A stretch of DNA of 15,305 bases. It comes from JBIOUF01 sp044866695 (lineage in GTDB: Bacteria; Actinomycetota; Actinomycetes; Propionibacteriales; Nocardioidaceae). Positions within the stretch are counted from its first letter, which is position 1. Each line of letters opens with the position of its first letter. Shown here one piece after another: positions 6,701 to 13,594 of this stretch. The notes under the pieces were generated by a model. The model was not told where the DNA came from. It made no database searches and was given only the letters and a program-made list of their open reading frames with translations. The translations under genes and the position numbers were made by a program. The stretch spans positions 1 to 15,305 of the forward strand of contig JBIOUF010000301.1 of NCBI GenBank assembly GCA_044866695.1, in the 5' to 3' direction.

Positions 6701-8959
6701 CAGCTCGCGAGCGGCCGCGATGTGGCGGGAGACCTCGACCCAGGCCGACGAGGCGGAGGGGGAGGTGCTGGCGGGCAGCGAGTAGCCGCGCACCACGGCC
6801 GGCGACGCGCGGTCCGCGCGGTCCGCGTCGGCGAGGGCGAGCTGGACGTGTGCGGCGACGACCAGGTCCCAGGTCACCAGAGGGACGCCTCGACGGAACG
6901 GCCGCGGGTTGTCGTCCTCGTCGAGGTACTCCCGGCGCAAGGGCTCGCGAGCGATGGCGTGGACGGCCTCGTCGTCGCCGCGGGCACGAGCCCGGGCGAG
7001 CGCGTCGTGCCAGTCCTGGGCCGCCGACGGCCCGGCCAGCTGGAACCGGTGGTACAGCGCCTCCGCGGTCCACTCCGCCCAGCGGTCCTCGTCGCTCCCG
7101 GCAAGGGCGGAGAAGTGCTCGACCGCCGCCTCGTGCAGGGGGACGAAGAACTCCTCGCGACGGGCCACGGCGCGAAGCGGGTCGAGCACGTCGGGGTGGA
7201 AGCGGAGCTCGCCGGACTCGACCCAGACCCAGGAGTACCTGCCGGCGTAGCCGAGCATGCGCTGCCAGAGGTCAGCGAGCTGCTCGTCGTCCTCGGGTGG
7301 GGCGGCGGGGCTGAGCGGCAGCCGGTCCCGGGCGGAGCTCTGCTCGGCCAGCCTGGTCATGCCCTCGACCAGCAACGGCCGCATCACGTCGCGGAGGAAG
7401 CCGAAGGACAGGCGGCGTGGGACGACGCCGTACAGCAGCAGCCACCGCACGTCGGCCTCGACCCGCTTGAGGATCTTCTCGATCAGGTACAGGAGTCCGG
7501 GGTCCTCCCGCCTGCGCACCTCCTCGGCGGTGAGGTCCGGCTCGAGCCGGGCCAGGTCGGCAAAGGCGGCCAGGAGGAACGGCGACCGGCCGGTGCGGGC
7601 GACGATCGCCTCCACCAGCTCGCCGTCGGGCACCTTCCGGGTCTCGACGAGGTAGCGCCGCCGGTCGGCCTCGCCGAACGACCTCACCCGGCAGGTGTCC
7701 ATGGCCGGGAACAGCGCCGCCACGTCCACGCCCTGTCTGCGCAACGTCTGGCTGGTCCGCAGGTCGTAGCGTCCCGACAGCACCAGTCGCAGCGCCGGCG
7801 CCTGGTCGACGAGGTCGCCGAGCATGGCGAGCAGCCCGCCTGGCTCCACCCCGGCCCGTAGCAGCTCCTCGCAGGTGTCCACCACCACGACCACCGGCTG
7901 GTCGCCCGGCCGTTCGGCCAGCACGGCCGAGATGCGGCCGACCACGTCCGGGCCGTCCACGTCGTCGGGGAGGAACGGCGTCGTCGGCCCGCCCCGGCGG
8001 TCGGCGTACAGCAGCGGGATGCGGCTGCCGAAGCTGTCCAGGATGGCTCCGAAGTGGTCGCTGACCAGCTGGGCCTCGAGCTGCTCGGCGACCCGCAGCG
8101 CCACGAGCCAGGGGTTGCGCGTGGCCCGGCTCGGGTCCTCGTTGTCGAAGTCGACCCCGGCGCAGGGCACCTGGACCGGGCCCGCCGCGCAGCGTCGCCC
8201 GACGAACCAGCGCAGCTGCATGGACTTGCCCATGCCGCCCCGCGCGAACAGCTGGAGGACCCGGGGGCCCGAGGGGCTCAGCAGCGCGTCGAAGCGCCGT
8301 TCGAGGTAGGGACGCGGGAAGTACTGCGCGGAGGAGCTGTACTCCGAGGCCCAGCGGGTGCGCGCAGCCAGCCTGGCCCGACACCGCTGGTGGAGCTCGG
8401 CGACCTCGGTGCCGACGTACAGCGGGACCCGGTCGCGCCTCTCCACCGCGTCGAGCAGGTCGTGGCAGGCGGCCAGGTCGTGCGCGGCGTCGGCCGCGGC
8501 GAAGCTCGCCTCGAGCAGCTCGCCGGCCTGCTGGAGGTCGCACTGGAGGAGCACGTCGATCCGTGCCGCGGCTCCGGCCCGGCCCTCGAGCCAGTCCGCG
8601 CTGCGACGGGCGACCTCGGCCAGCCGGTCGGGCACGGGCGCCGACACCATCGCCGGCCGGCCCTCGTCCCTCCAGTAGGCCAGGTAGCCGACGTCGGCGA
8701 ACGGGCCGGCCACCCAGAAGCGGCCCGGGGTGCCGGACGCCTCGACGTGTCCGGACCCGACCAGCTGCTCGAGCTCCGGGCCGCCCGGCGGGCGCAGCAC
8801 CTCCTGGTACATCGCCTCGTCGAAGTCCCGCACCGCCGCACACCCCATGACCGCGTCCCGCTCCGGCGTGGGCAGCGCGTCGAAGAGCAGCTCCTCGATG
8901 TCGGCGCCCCCCTCGAGGAGCCGGCTCAGGTCGGCGCGCGACGGCGTCGGGCGGCTCAC
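3746..8959 (-). CDS. Giant STAND NTPase with helical repeats and degenerate CHAT domain containing a PG-binding-like insert
   Basis: A 1737-residue multidomain protein. Residues 1-210 contain a winged-helix-like and helical region. The NTPase follows: Walker A ARGGMGKS (239-246), Walker B VVVVVDTCEE with Asp361, a sensor-like LSGRYDLR (394-401) and a GRSPFLL motif (457-463) like the GxP motif of STAND/NB-ARC proteins. A helical/winged-helix stretch (about 505-640) leads into degenerate TPR-like repeats (about 740-1290; for example 765-794, 839-870, 986-1017, 1024-1055). The C-terminus (about 1340-1737) has CHAT features such as LPWELAML (1413-1420) and a strand like RPDVVHILAS (1571-1580), but Ser1580 and Pro1635 stand where the catalytic His and Cys are expected. 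A peptidoglycan-binding-1-like helical domain (1449-1507) is inserted. The GTG start at 8959 overlaps the previous stop (GTGA); the frame further upstream is shadow. A cytoplasmic sensor/scaffold role is inferred. Confidence 0.85.
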   Translation of the reverse strand: MSRPTPSRADLSRLLEGGADIEELLFDALPTPERDAVMGCAAVRDFDEAMYQEVLRPPGGPELEQLVGSGHVEASGTPGRFWVAGPFADVGYLAYWRDEGRPAMVSAPVPDRLAEVARRSADWLEGRAGAAARIDVLLQCDLQQAGELLEASFAAADAAHDLAACHDLLDAVERRDRVPLYVGTEVAELHQRCRARLAARTRWASEYSSSAQYFPRPYLERRFDALLSPSGPRVLQLFARGGMGKSMQLRWFVGRRCAAGPVQVPCAGVDFDNEDPSRATRNPWLVALRVAEQLEAQLVSDHFGAILDSFGSRIPLLYADRRGGPTTPFLPDDVDGPDVVGRISAVLAERPGDQPVVVVVDTCEELLRAGVEPGGLLAMLGDLVDQAPALRLVLSGRYDLRTSQTLRRQGVDVAALFPAMDTCRVRSFGEADRRRYLVETRKVPDGELVEAIVARTGRSPFLLAAFADLARLEPDLTAEEVRRREDPGLLYLIEKILKRVEADVRWLLLYGVVPRRLSFGFLRDVMRPLLVEGMTRLAEQSSARDRLPLSPAAPPEDDEQLADLWQRMLGYAGRYSWVWVESGELRFHPDVLDPLRAVARREEFFVPLHEAAVEHFSALAGSDEDRWAEWTAEALYHRFQLAGPSAAQDWHDALARARARGDDEAVHAIAREPLRREYLDEDDNPRPFRRGVPLVTWDLVVAAHVQLALADADRADRASPAVVRGYSLPASTSPSASSAWVEVSRHIAAARELATRHDVPLPQPETALVESRLALATGRVREAAELLGRVVVGHPGGLLGPLLELTSRVVRQLLGDDDAWSGFEESWRSAEEAQQPRVGLKVALGRAAAAVEHGRLDTALEWLDRAAELERPDEQARRVALHAEALTAAGAPSAAVELLRHRGDPQSGVTRVRAELAADRPREALAAADLAKAVVLADVDAELYGALCRLRSAANADLLRVDEALADLQLAKATARSFHDPDAEALAAAQLGLLHLRQIGDLRNAAACVEEAFDAATQDGSAGRLAAVVARAELQMWQGDLREARRTVEQARRAFDAPAAGVRLEIAALMVADPDDAVPLVRLADRLEQLHPPAARVILLEDLALVPRRHVPAGVTERLRSAAAPGADVSGPDGAGLAWRLAELERLLGDSTAARRRLVEQVLPRAEDNPFLWWRTLEGLHRCGKAGEGEPALPEDPFASDDHDPGLRAAWLVRIVQWRGHLESPDWCRRRLDLAESMLQRPRNLPTRWRAHLDETRAKVDEREGSPDAARRAAATASATWARLGQPRRQARIAETYELGGAVASADTDLQLELWTDDEAPTRPVVHTRLSTPPSGVTELAVDSSRLLAATADSGSTSLVRHVRVASARLSKGWTAWATEAGDCLGEHPGAAGLADPAADLRLVIWSPRLAALPWELAMLPAARDRTLPQLLSPRVVYRSVERRQRFEHEVTAAQAALQRLDYFEARADGLMGRATRAAVERFQHEHGLEPTGTLDPSLWQELRARISAAARERPLRVLVVAPPAGPGVGDLSGGPELTALYATRGADVRGVGLPELARPGRGRPEVTEWRPDVVHILASVDIVGGNVVVETGHGTQRGRLTGYGLEQLSVTALGDFLAAMASSGFGPAVVVETPWRPTRTESARALLLRNMLAYSLVGLGRIESILCTGGAPPADRKGSREALVGALVSGANLADVGRRVQTCSPEEDRLDRLLAHAGSALFLQRSPQTLFEVGAG

Positions 8960-10887
8960 CGCATCGCCGCTATGCCGAAGGCCTGCAGGTCTCGCAGCTC
9001 CCACTTCTCCTTGCGGCGGGCCAGGACCCTGACGAACTGCTTCGCGTCGTCGTCGAGCAGGTCCGAGGTGTCCGGGAGGCGCCGGGAGATGTACTCGCGT
9101 AGGAGCACCTCGAAGAGCCGCTGCTCGAACTCCGGCATGCCGACCGGCGTCGCGGTCGCGGAGACGTCCCGCAGCGGCAGCGAGTCGACGTCCGGCACCA
9201 CCGTGACGACCACCAGGTCGGTGCTCACGTCGTCCACCAGGGGCTGGACGAGCCGCGGCAGGAGGTACTGGTCGCGGGCCTCGTCGGTGAGGCCGGTGGC
9301 CAGATGGTCGAGCACCAGCAGGAGCCGGTTGGTGGCGGCACACGCGCCGACCAGGTTGCGCAGCGCCTCGAAGATGCGCCCCTTGCGCTGGTCGCCGGTG
9401 TCCTCCTCGTTGCGGAACGACAGGTCCGCGCCGAACCCTCGCGGCGCAAGCGGGTTCTCCTCGACCAGCGGACCGGTCCGCAGGCTCTCCGCCTCGTGGG
9501 CGAAGCGGTCGAGGGCGGCGCCGTGCTCGGGCAGCCAGGACCTCAGGTCGTCGTGCACGCGCCGCACCGCCGCGAACCAGGTCAGCCGGCTCGACGGCCC
9601 GAAGTCGACATAGGCGATGTCGCAGCCGCGGGCATGGCACGCGGGGAGCGCGGCCTTGACGACTGCGCTCTTCCCGGTCTTGTCGCCTCCGGTGACCACG
9701 ATCAGGCGGGAGGCGTTGCGCGGGTCGTCCGGGACCGCTCGGGTCCAGACCCGGCGGCGTTCCGGGGCCCGGTCGACCCAGCCCACCGCCTGCGCTGCGA
9801 GGGCCTGGAGCCGGGTCGGCGGCTGTCGCGGCTGCGGAGTCGCCAGCACCGCCTCGGGGACCGCCCCCAGCGTGACCGTCGGGATCGACCACACGTCACC
9901 GGACTCGTTCAGCTTGAACACCGCGCGCCGGCCCTCGCGGGCGGCGACGTCCACGGCGGACCCGGCGGCGAGCTCCTCGTAGAACCGCTGGGTGAAGGCG
10001 ACCCCCTCGGCCGAGGGGATGTCGCCCTGCATGGTGACGACGGCACCGACCCCCTTGTCCAGGAAGGTCTCGGTGAAGCCCCAGGCGGCCTCACTCGCCT
10101 CTCGTCCCGTGCCGGACCGGCACGCGTTGAGCACCACGAGCCGCGGCCAGCGCGTCATCCCGTTGGCCACGCGGCTCTGGGTCAGCGCCCACGCGTCGTG
10201 CTCCTCGTCCCGCAGGCTGAGCACCGGCGACCCGTGGGAGCGCTCGCCGTGCGCCACGACGTGCAGGATGTCCGGCTCGACCTCGTCGTACGCGGCGTCG
10301 AACTCGTCGCGGGTCGGCGCCACCAGGTACTCGACGTGGAACCGGTCGGGGTGCCGGCAGAGCGCGCGGAGGATGCCGTCGAGCTCGTCGTCGGCCTTGA
10401 GGTCGACGTCCTCGTAGCGACCGGCCACGAACAGCAGGCGCACGGGAGGAACCAGCCGGTCCAGCTCGCGCAGCTGCGCGGAGGTCCTGACCCAGGTGTT
10501 GCCCGTCTCCACGAACGGCGCCCAGACCCGGTCGGCGTCGAAGGCCATCTCCCACGGCACCCGGCGCAGTGAGGCGTCCTGGATGTCCAGCTGCACCGAC
10601 CGTGGTCCGGGCGACCTGGTGCGGACCTGCTCGAGCCAGTCCGCGAGCCCGCCTCGGGACAGCAGCGAGAGCAGGTAGGCGCCGGCCTCCTCCGGCGGGC
10701 ACGGCGCCGTGTCCAGGTAGTTCGCGAGCAGCTCGAGAGGCGGCTCCGCGAGGCCGGCGAGGGCAGGCAGCGGCTCGTCGAGGTGACCCGTGGTCCGGGA
10801 CGGCTCGGCGGCGCTCGGGGTCCACTCGACCAGCTCGGTGGCCCAGCCCGTGTCGTCGCGGCGCACGGTCAGCCTGGACCTGATCAC
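8956..10887 (-). CDS. CHAT protease fused to P-loop NTPase
   Basis: A 643-residue protein. The N-terminal half is a caspase-like CHAT peptidase: RRVPWEMAF (108-116) is the usual PWE motif, PDILHVVAHGE (205-215) holds the catalytic His213, and VVLNACRSG (251-259) the catalytic Cys256. The family cleaves proteins, separase- and caspase-like, usually when an associated sensor is triggered. The C-terminal half is a P-loop NTPase: Walker A GGDKTGKS (400-407), Walker B RLLLVLDHLA with Asp527, then a helical end. No signal peptide or membrane segment is seen. The start is GTG 10887, overlapping the stop of the 2-TM gene as GTGA; the frame is open further upstream but that part lies over the previous gene. 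The stop overlaps the giant STAND gene's start in the same way. The intact dyad contrasts with the degenerate CHAT domain of the next protein, so this is the likely executioner of the operon. Confidence 0.9.
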   Translation of the reverse strand: MIRSRLTVRRDDTGWATELVEWTPSAAEPSRTTGHLDEPLPALAGLAEPPLELLANYLDTAPCPPEEAGAYLLSLLSRGGLADWLEQVRTRSPGPRSVQLDIQDASLRRVPWEMAFDADRVWAPFVETGNTWVRTSAQLRELDRLVPPVRLLFVAGRYEDVDLKADDELDGILRALCRHPDRFHVEYLVAPTRDEFDAAYDEVEPDILHVVAHGERSHGSPVLSLRDEEHDAWALTQSRVANGMTRWPRLVVLNACRSGTGREASEAAWGFTETFLDKGVGAVVTMQGDIPSAEGVAFTQRFYEELAAGSAVDVAAREGRRAVFKLNESGDVWSIPTVTLGAVPEAVLATPQPRQPPTRLQALAAQAVGWVDRAPERRRVWTRAVPDDPRNASRLIVVTGGDKTGKSAVVKAALPACHARGCDIAYVDFGPSSRLTWFAAVRRVHDDLRSWLPEHGAALDRFAHEAESLRTGPLVEENPLAPRGFGADLSFRNEEDTGDQRKGRIFEALRNLVGACAATNRLLLVLDHLATGLTDEARDQYLLPRLVQPLVDDVSTDLVVVTVVPDVDSLPLRDVSATATPVGMPEFEQRLFEVLLREYISRRLPDTSDLLDDDAKQFVRVLARRKEKWELRDLQAFGIAAMR

Positions 10888-11390
10888 GACGAGGACCCCT
10901 GGTCCGGGAACAGCCGCTCGGCCAGGTCGGCCAGCTCGGCCATCTCCGGGCTGGTCGCGGAGTCCTCCGGTCGCGCGCCCAGCCGCCCCGAGACCGAGGC
11001 TCGCTTCGCCTTGACGCTCGCGGCCAGCGACCGGCCGCGCTCGGCGTCGGTCACCGCCCGGTCGCGGTCCGCGCGGGCCCGTTCGGCGACCTGCCGCTCG
11101 GTCGACGCGGTCTGCTTGGCCTCGGCCGCCTGCTGCTTGGCGTCGGCCTGCGCCGCCTTGGCGTCCCGTACGGTGCCGCGCGCCACCGACGTCCCGAAGA
11201 CCCACCCGACGGCGGCGAACACGATGGCCTCGAAGCCGCCGAGGACGTAGACCAGGTGGTCCCAGTCCCGGTCGTGCCGCATCGCCACCAGGGTCACCAG
11301 CAGGGCGACGTAGAGCCCCAGGACCACGACGGCGAAGATCGCGGTGAACCCCGCGGAGGGCCCGGTCCCGCCGGGCGCCTCGTCGCTCAT
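10884..11390 (-). CDS. Two-TM protein with charged Ala-rich helical tail, first gene of operon
   Basis: A 168-residue protein of no family I recognise. A short N-terminus precedes two membrane helices at about 14-36 and 47-68, then an Ala/Lys/Arg/Glu/Asp-rich helix (about 70-120) likely to form a coiled coil, and an acidic end (ELADLAERLF). With two helices, both termini should be on the same side; Arg/Lys after the second helix suggests the cytoplasm. The ATG at 11390 is preferred to in-frame starts at 11450 and 11495: the intervening codons include ATA, GTA, TAT and CTT, unlike the near-total G/C third positions inside the gene, and an inverted repeat lies there. The stop overlaps the CHAT gene start. 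It may anchor the protease complex at the membrane, or be a membrane-disrupting effector released by cleavage; both are inference. Confidence 0.75.
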   Translation of the reverse strand: MSDEAPGGTGPSAGFTAIFAVVVLGLYVALLVTLVAMRHDRDWDHLVYVLGGFEAIVFAAVGWVFGTSVARGTVRDAKAAQADAKQQAAEAKQTASTERQVAERARADRDRAVTDAERGRSLAASVKAKRASVSGRLGARPEDSATSPEMAELADLAERLFPDQGSSS

Positions 11391-11419
11391 GGCAAGCCCA
11401 CCCCCAAGGTCCGAGAAGC

Positions 11420-11441
11420 CGGTCCGGTCGACGTCGGACCG
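11420..11441. promoter_or_regulatory. 7-8-7 inverted repeat upstream of CHAT/STAND operon
   Basis: Perfect 7-bp arms CGGTCCG (11420-11426) and CGGACCG (11435-11441) are separated by 8 bp, about 30 bp upstream of the first gene of the operon. A TACGGT hexamer on the minus strand (11443-11438) overlaps the outer arm and could be a -10 element, but I found no good -35. The repeat could be an operator at the transcription start or a leader hairpin. GC-rich sequence produces such repeats by chance, so this is tentative. The rest of the 138-bp gap (11391-11528) shows no intrinsic terminator with a T-run for the upstream oxidoreductase operon, so read-through into this operon is possible. Confidence 0.35.
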
Positions 11442-11528
11442 TATCGACATCGCTACCGCGCTGGGCCGCTCGAGGCCATAGGCCGATGGGTCCACCCCGG
11501 CCTGGCCCGGTTGGGCTGCGGGAAGGGC

Positions 11529-12563
11529 TCAGCCGGAGCGGGCGGGCGGGATCCCGGCCGCGGCCCGGAAGGCGTCGAGCAGCTCCAGCGTGCGGACCGA
11601 CGCGGCCAGCGGGCGCAGCGGCGACTCGGCGTCCCCGGCGTGGACCCGGCGCGCGACCTCGGCGGCCTGCCAGAACAGCCCGGCGTGCCGCACCAGGGGC
11701 TCGTCGTGGACCAGGTCGGGGCGCTCGTCGTGGAAGTGCACGCTCAGCCGTCCCGGCCCCCAGAACGGCGGCTCCATCTCCAGCACCGCCTCGGTCCCGG
11801 CGACCACCGCGCGCACCGGCGTGTCGGTGAGGATGGTGCTGTGGTGCAGGGACTGCGCTCCCGAGCCGTGGCTGACGATCGCCGACACCTGGCCCTCCAC
11901 CCCGGTCGGGGCCGGCTCCGCGGCCGCTCCCACCACCCGTCCGGGACCGAGCAGGTCGTCGGCCACGGCGACGGTGTAGGTGGCCAGGTCGAGCAAGGAG
12001 CCCCCGGCCAGGTCAGGACGCAGGATCCGGTGCGTCGAGTCGAACCACTCCCCGTGGTCGAGCAGCGCGGTCCGCACGTCGCCGAGCAGGCCACCGGACA
12101 CCACCTGCCGCACGATGTCGTACCTCGGCAGGAAGAACGTCCAGAGCGCCTCCATGCAGAACACCCCCGTCGCGCGGGCCACCTCCGCCAACTGCGCGGC
12201 CTCCTCCGCGTCGAGCGCGAGCGGCTTCTCCACGAGCGTGTGCTTGCCGGCCTTCATGGCGGTCGTGGCGTCGCGCAGGTGCCTGGGGTGCGGCGTGGCG
12301 ACGTACACCACGTCGACCTCGGGATCCTCGACCAGCGCCTGGTAGCTGCCGTGGCTGCGCGCGATGCCGAGGTGTCCGGCGAACCGCTCGGCGCGGTCGG
12401 CGTCGCGGGACGCAACGGCCACCATCCGCTGTCGGGTGTGCCGGTGCAGGGTGGTGGTGAAGCGCTCGGCGATCCATCCGGTGCCGAGGACGCCCCATCG
12501 CAGGGCCGGCGCGTCGAGCGGGTCGGGAACCCGTGATGCGGGCAGCTGGCGCACGTCGCTCAT
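11529..12563 (-). CDS. Gfo/Idh/MocA oxidoreductase, dihydrodiol-dehydrogenase-like (third of operon)
   Basis: A 344-residue NAD(P)-dependent oxidoreductase. The Rossmann nucleotide loop is GVLGTGWIAERF (24-35). The family's catalytic-lysine motif is VEKPLAL (111-117, Lys113), and GGSLLDLATY (187-196) begins the C-terminal alpha/beta domain. The segment MEALWTFFLPRY (137-148) and the LLDLATY pattern resemble the branch with trans-1,2-dihydrodiol dehydrogenases and glucose-fructose oxidoreductase-like enzymes rather than inositol dehydrogenases. A 20-residue Pro/Ala/Asp-rich N-terminal extension precedes the fold. The ATG at 12563 overlaps the previous gene's stop (ATGA), with GGAAG and a more distant GAGGAGG upstream. 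It probably oxidises or reduces a sugar or polyol; the substrate is not readable from sequence. Confidence 0.88.
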   Translation of the reverse strand: MSDVRQLPASRVPDPLDAPALRWGVLGTGWIAERFTTTLHRHTRQRMVAVASRDADRAERFAGHLGIARSHGSYQALVEDPEVDVVYVATPHPRHLRDATTAMKAGKHTLVEKPLALDAEEAAQLAEVARATGVFCMEALWTFFLPRYDIVRQVVSGGLLGDVRTALLDHGEWFDSTHRILRPDLAGGSLLDLATYTVAVADDLLGPGRVVGAAAEPAPTGVEGQVSAIVSHGSGAQSLHHSTILTDTPVRAVVAGTEAVLEMEPPFWGPGRLSVHFHDERPDLVHDEPLVRHAGLFWQAAEVARRVHAGDAESPLRPLAASVRTLELLDAFRAAAGIPPARSG

Positions 12564-13594
12564 GAGGCGCTTCCATCCTCCTCGACCTGGGGTACGACGA
12601 CCGGACTACCGTCACCGGCTCGCATCGCCTGGATGGCCGTGTCGCTGGCGACCGCCGCGCGGAGCCCGTCGACGGCCGTGGCGAGCGGCGCCGGGGTCCC
12701 GGACCGCGCGGCGTCGACCCATGCCTGCAGCTGCAGCCGGTAGGCGTCGGCGAACCGCGGCCGCCAGTCACCTGCGTACGACGTGGCGCGCATCCCGGTC
12801 GCGTCCGCGACCGTCCGGGCCGGCTCGGTCAGGGCGACCGTGCCTTCGGTCCCCACGAGCTCGCAGCGGATGTCGTAGCCGTACCCGGCGTTGAGGAAGA
12901 CCTCCACGGTGGTCAGCACGCCGTCGTCGGTGTGCAGCAGCAGCACCTGCGGGTCCTGGAGGTCACCCGGTGCGACCGAGCTGGGCGCGTGCCAGCCGAC
13001 CGCCCTGATCCGCGAGCCGAGCAGCCACGGCACGGTGTCGAGCTCGTGGACCGCCGACCCGGTGATGCTGAGCTCGCTGGTGGCGCCCGGACCGGACGCG
13101 ACCCCTCTGCTCACGCAGTGCACGAGGACCGGCGCGCCGCACCGTCCGGCCTGCAGGTGCTCCTTCATGGCGACGTAGCCGGGGTCGAACCGGCGCATGA
13201 AACCCAAGGACACCAGCGGCAGTCCCGACCGCGCGAGGTGCTCGCGCTCCGCCTCGACCACTCGACGGCACTCCTGGACCGTCGGTGCCAGCGGCTTCTC
13301 GCACATGACCGGCTTGCCCGCGGCGATGCACTCCAGGACCAGGGCGGCATGGGTCGCATCCGCGGAGGCGACGACCACGGCGTCCACCGCGTCGTCGTGC
13401 ACCAGGGCGACCGGGTCCTGGCCCGCCTCCGCCCCGGGGAGCTGCTCCACGGCGGCCGTGGCCCGCTCCAGGTCCAGGTCCGCGACCCGGCTCACCTCGG
13501 CGCCGCGGACGAAGCGGCCCAGGGTCAGCGCATGGTCGGTGCCCATCACGCCGGCCCCGACGACGCCCACCCGCAGGCCGGCCGGCTCGCTCAC
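12560..13594 (-). CDS. Gfo/Idh/MocA oxidoreductase, inositol 2-dehydrogenase-like (second of operon)
   Basis: A 344-residue NAD(P)-dependent oxidoreductase. The Rossmann loop is VGVVGAGVMGTDHA (9-22), followed by CEKPLAP (98-104, Lys100) and the active-site segment VHELDTVPWLLG (182-193) with His183 and Asp186. The stretch GFMRRFDPGYVAMK (131-144) is typical of myo-inositol 2-dehydrogenase (IolG)-type members, which oxidise inositol to scyllo-inosose. No other inositol-catabolism gene is in the window, so the substrate assignment is tentative. The GTG at 13594 overlaps the preceding stop (GTGA) and has GGAG upstream. The same frame is open to 14722, but that extension is antisense-like shadow over the preceding gene. 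Confidence 0.88.
   Translation of the reverse strand: MSEPAGLRVGVVGAGVMGTDHALTLGRFVRGAEVSRVADLDLERATAAVEQLPGAEAGQDPVALVHDDAVDAVVVASADATHAALVLECIAAGKPVMCEKPLAPTVQECRRVVEAEREHLARSGLPLVSLGFMRRFDPGYVAMKEHLQAGRCGAPVLVHCVSRGVASGPGATSELSITGSAVHELDTVPWLLGSRIRAVGWHAPSSVAPGDLQDPQVLLLHTDDGVLTTVEVFLNAGYGYDIRCELVGTEGTVALTEPARTVADATGMRATSYAGDWRPRFADAYRLQLQAWVDAARSGTPAPLATAVDGLRAAVASDTAIQAMRAGDGSPVVVPQVEEDGSAS

Noticed and set aside
6808..6825. Tandem 9-bp repeat (cgcggtccg twice) inside the STAND gene
   Set aside because: In frame, encoding a DRADRA-type helix; two copies are too few to call a repeat element.
3707..7861. 1384-codon open frame on the plus strand opposite the giant STAND gene
   Set aside because: Its product is rich in Arg, Gly, Pro, Gln and His with no domain motif, and it lies antisense to a gene with clear Walker, TPR-like and CHAT-like motifs. 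Stop codons are rare in such GC-rich shadows.
8960..9892. Upstream extension of the giant STAND frame to 9892
   Set aside because: Pro/Gly/Ala/Arg-rich and fully overlapping the C-terminal NTPase half of the CHAT gene in another frame. The GTGA overlap at 8959 gives a natural start.
11391..11495. Longer N-terminus for the 2-TM protein from 11450 or 11495
   Set aside because: Codons there (ATA, GTA, TAT, two CTT) are out of character for this genome, and the segment holds an inverted repeat and a -10-like hexamer, so it reads as intergenic.
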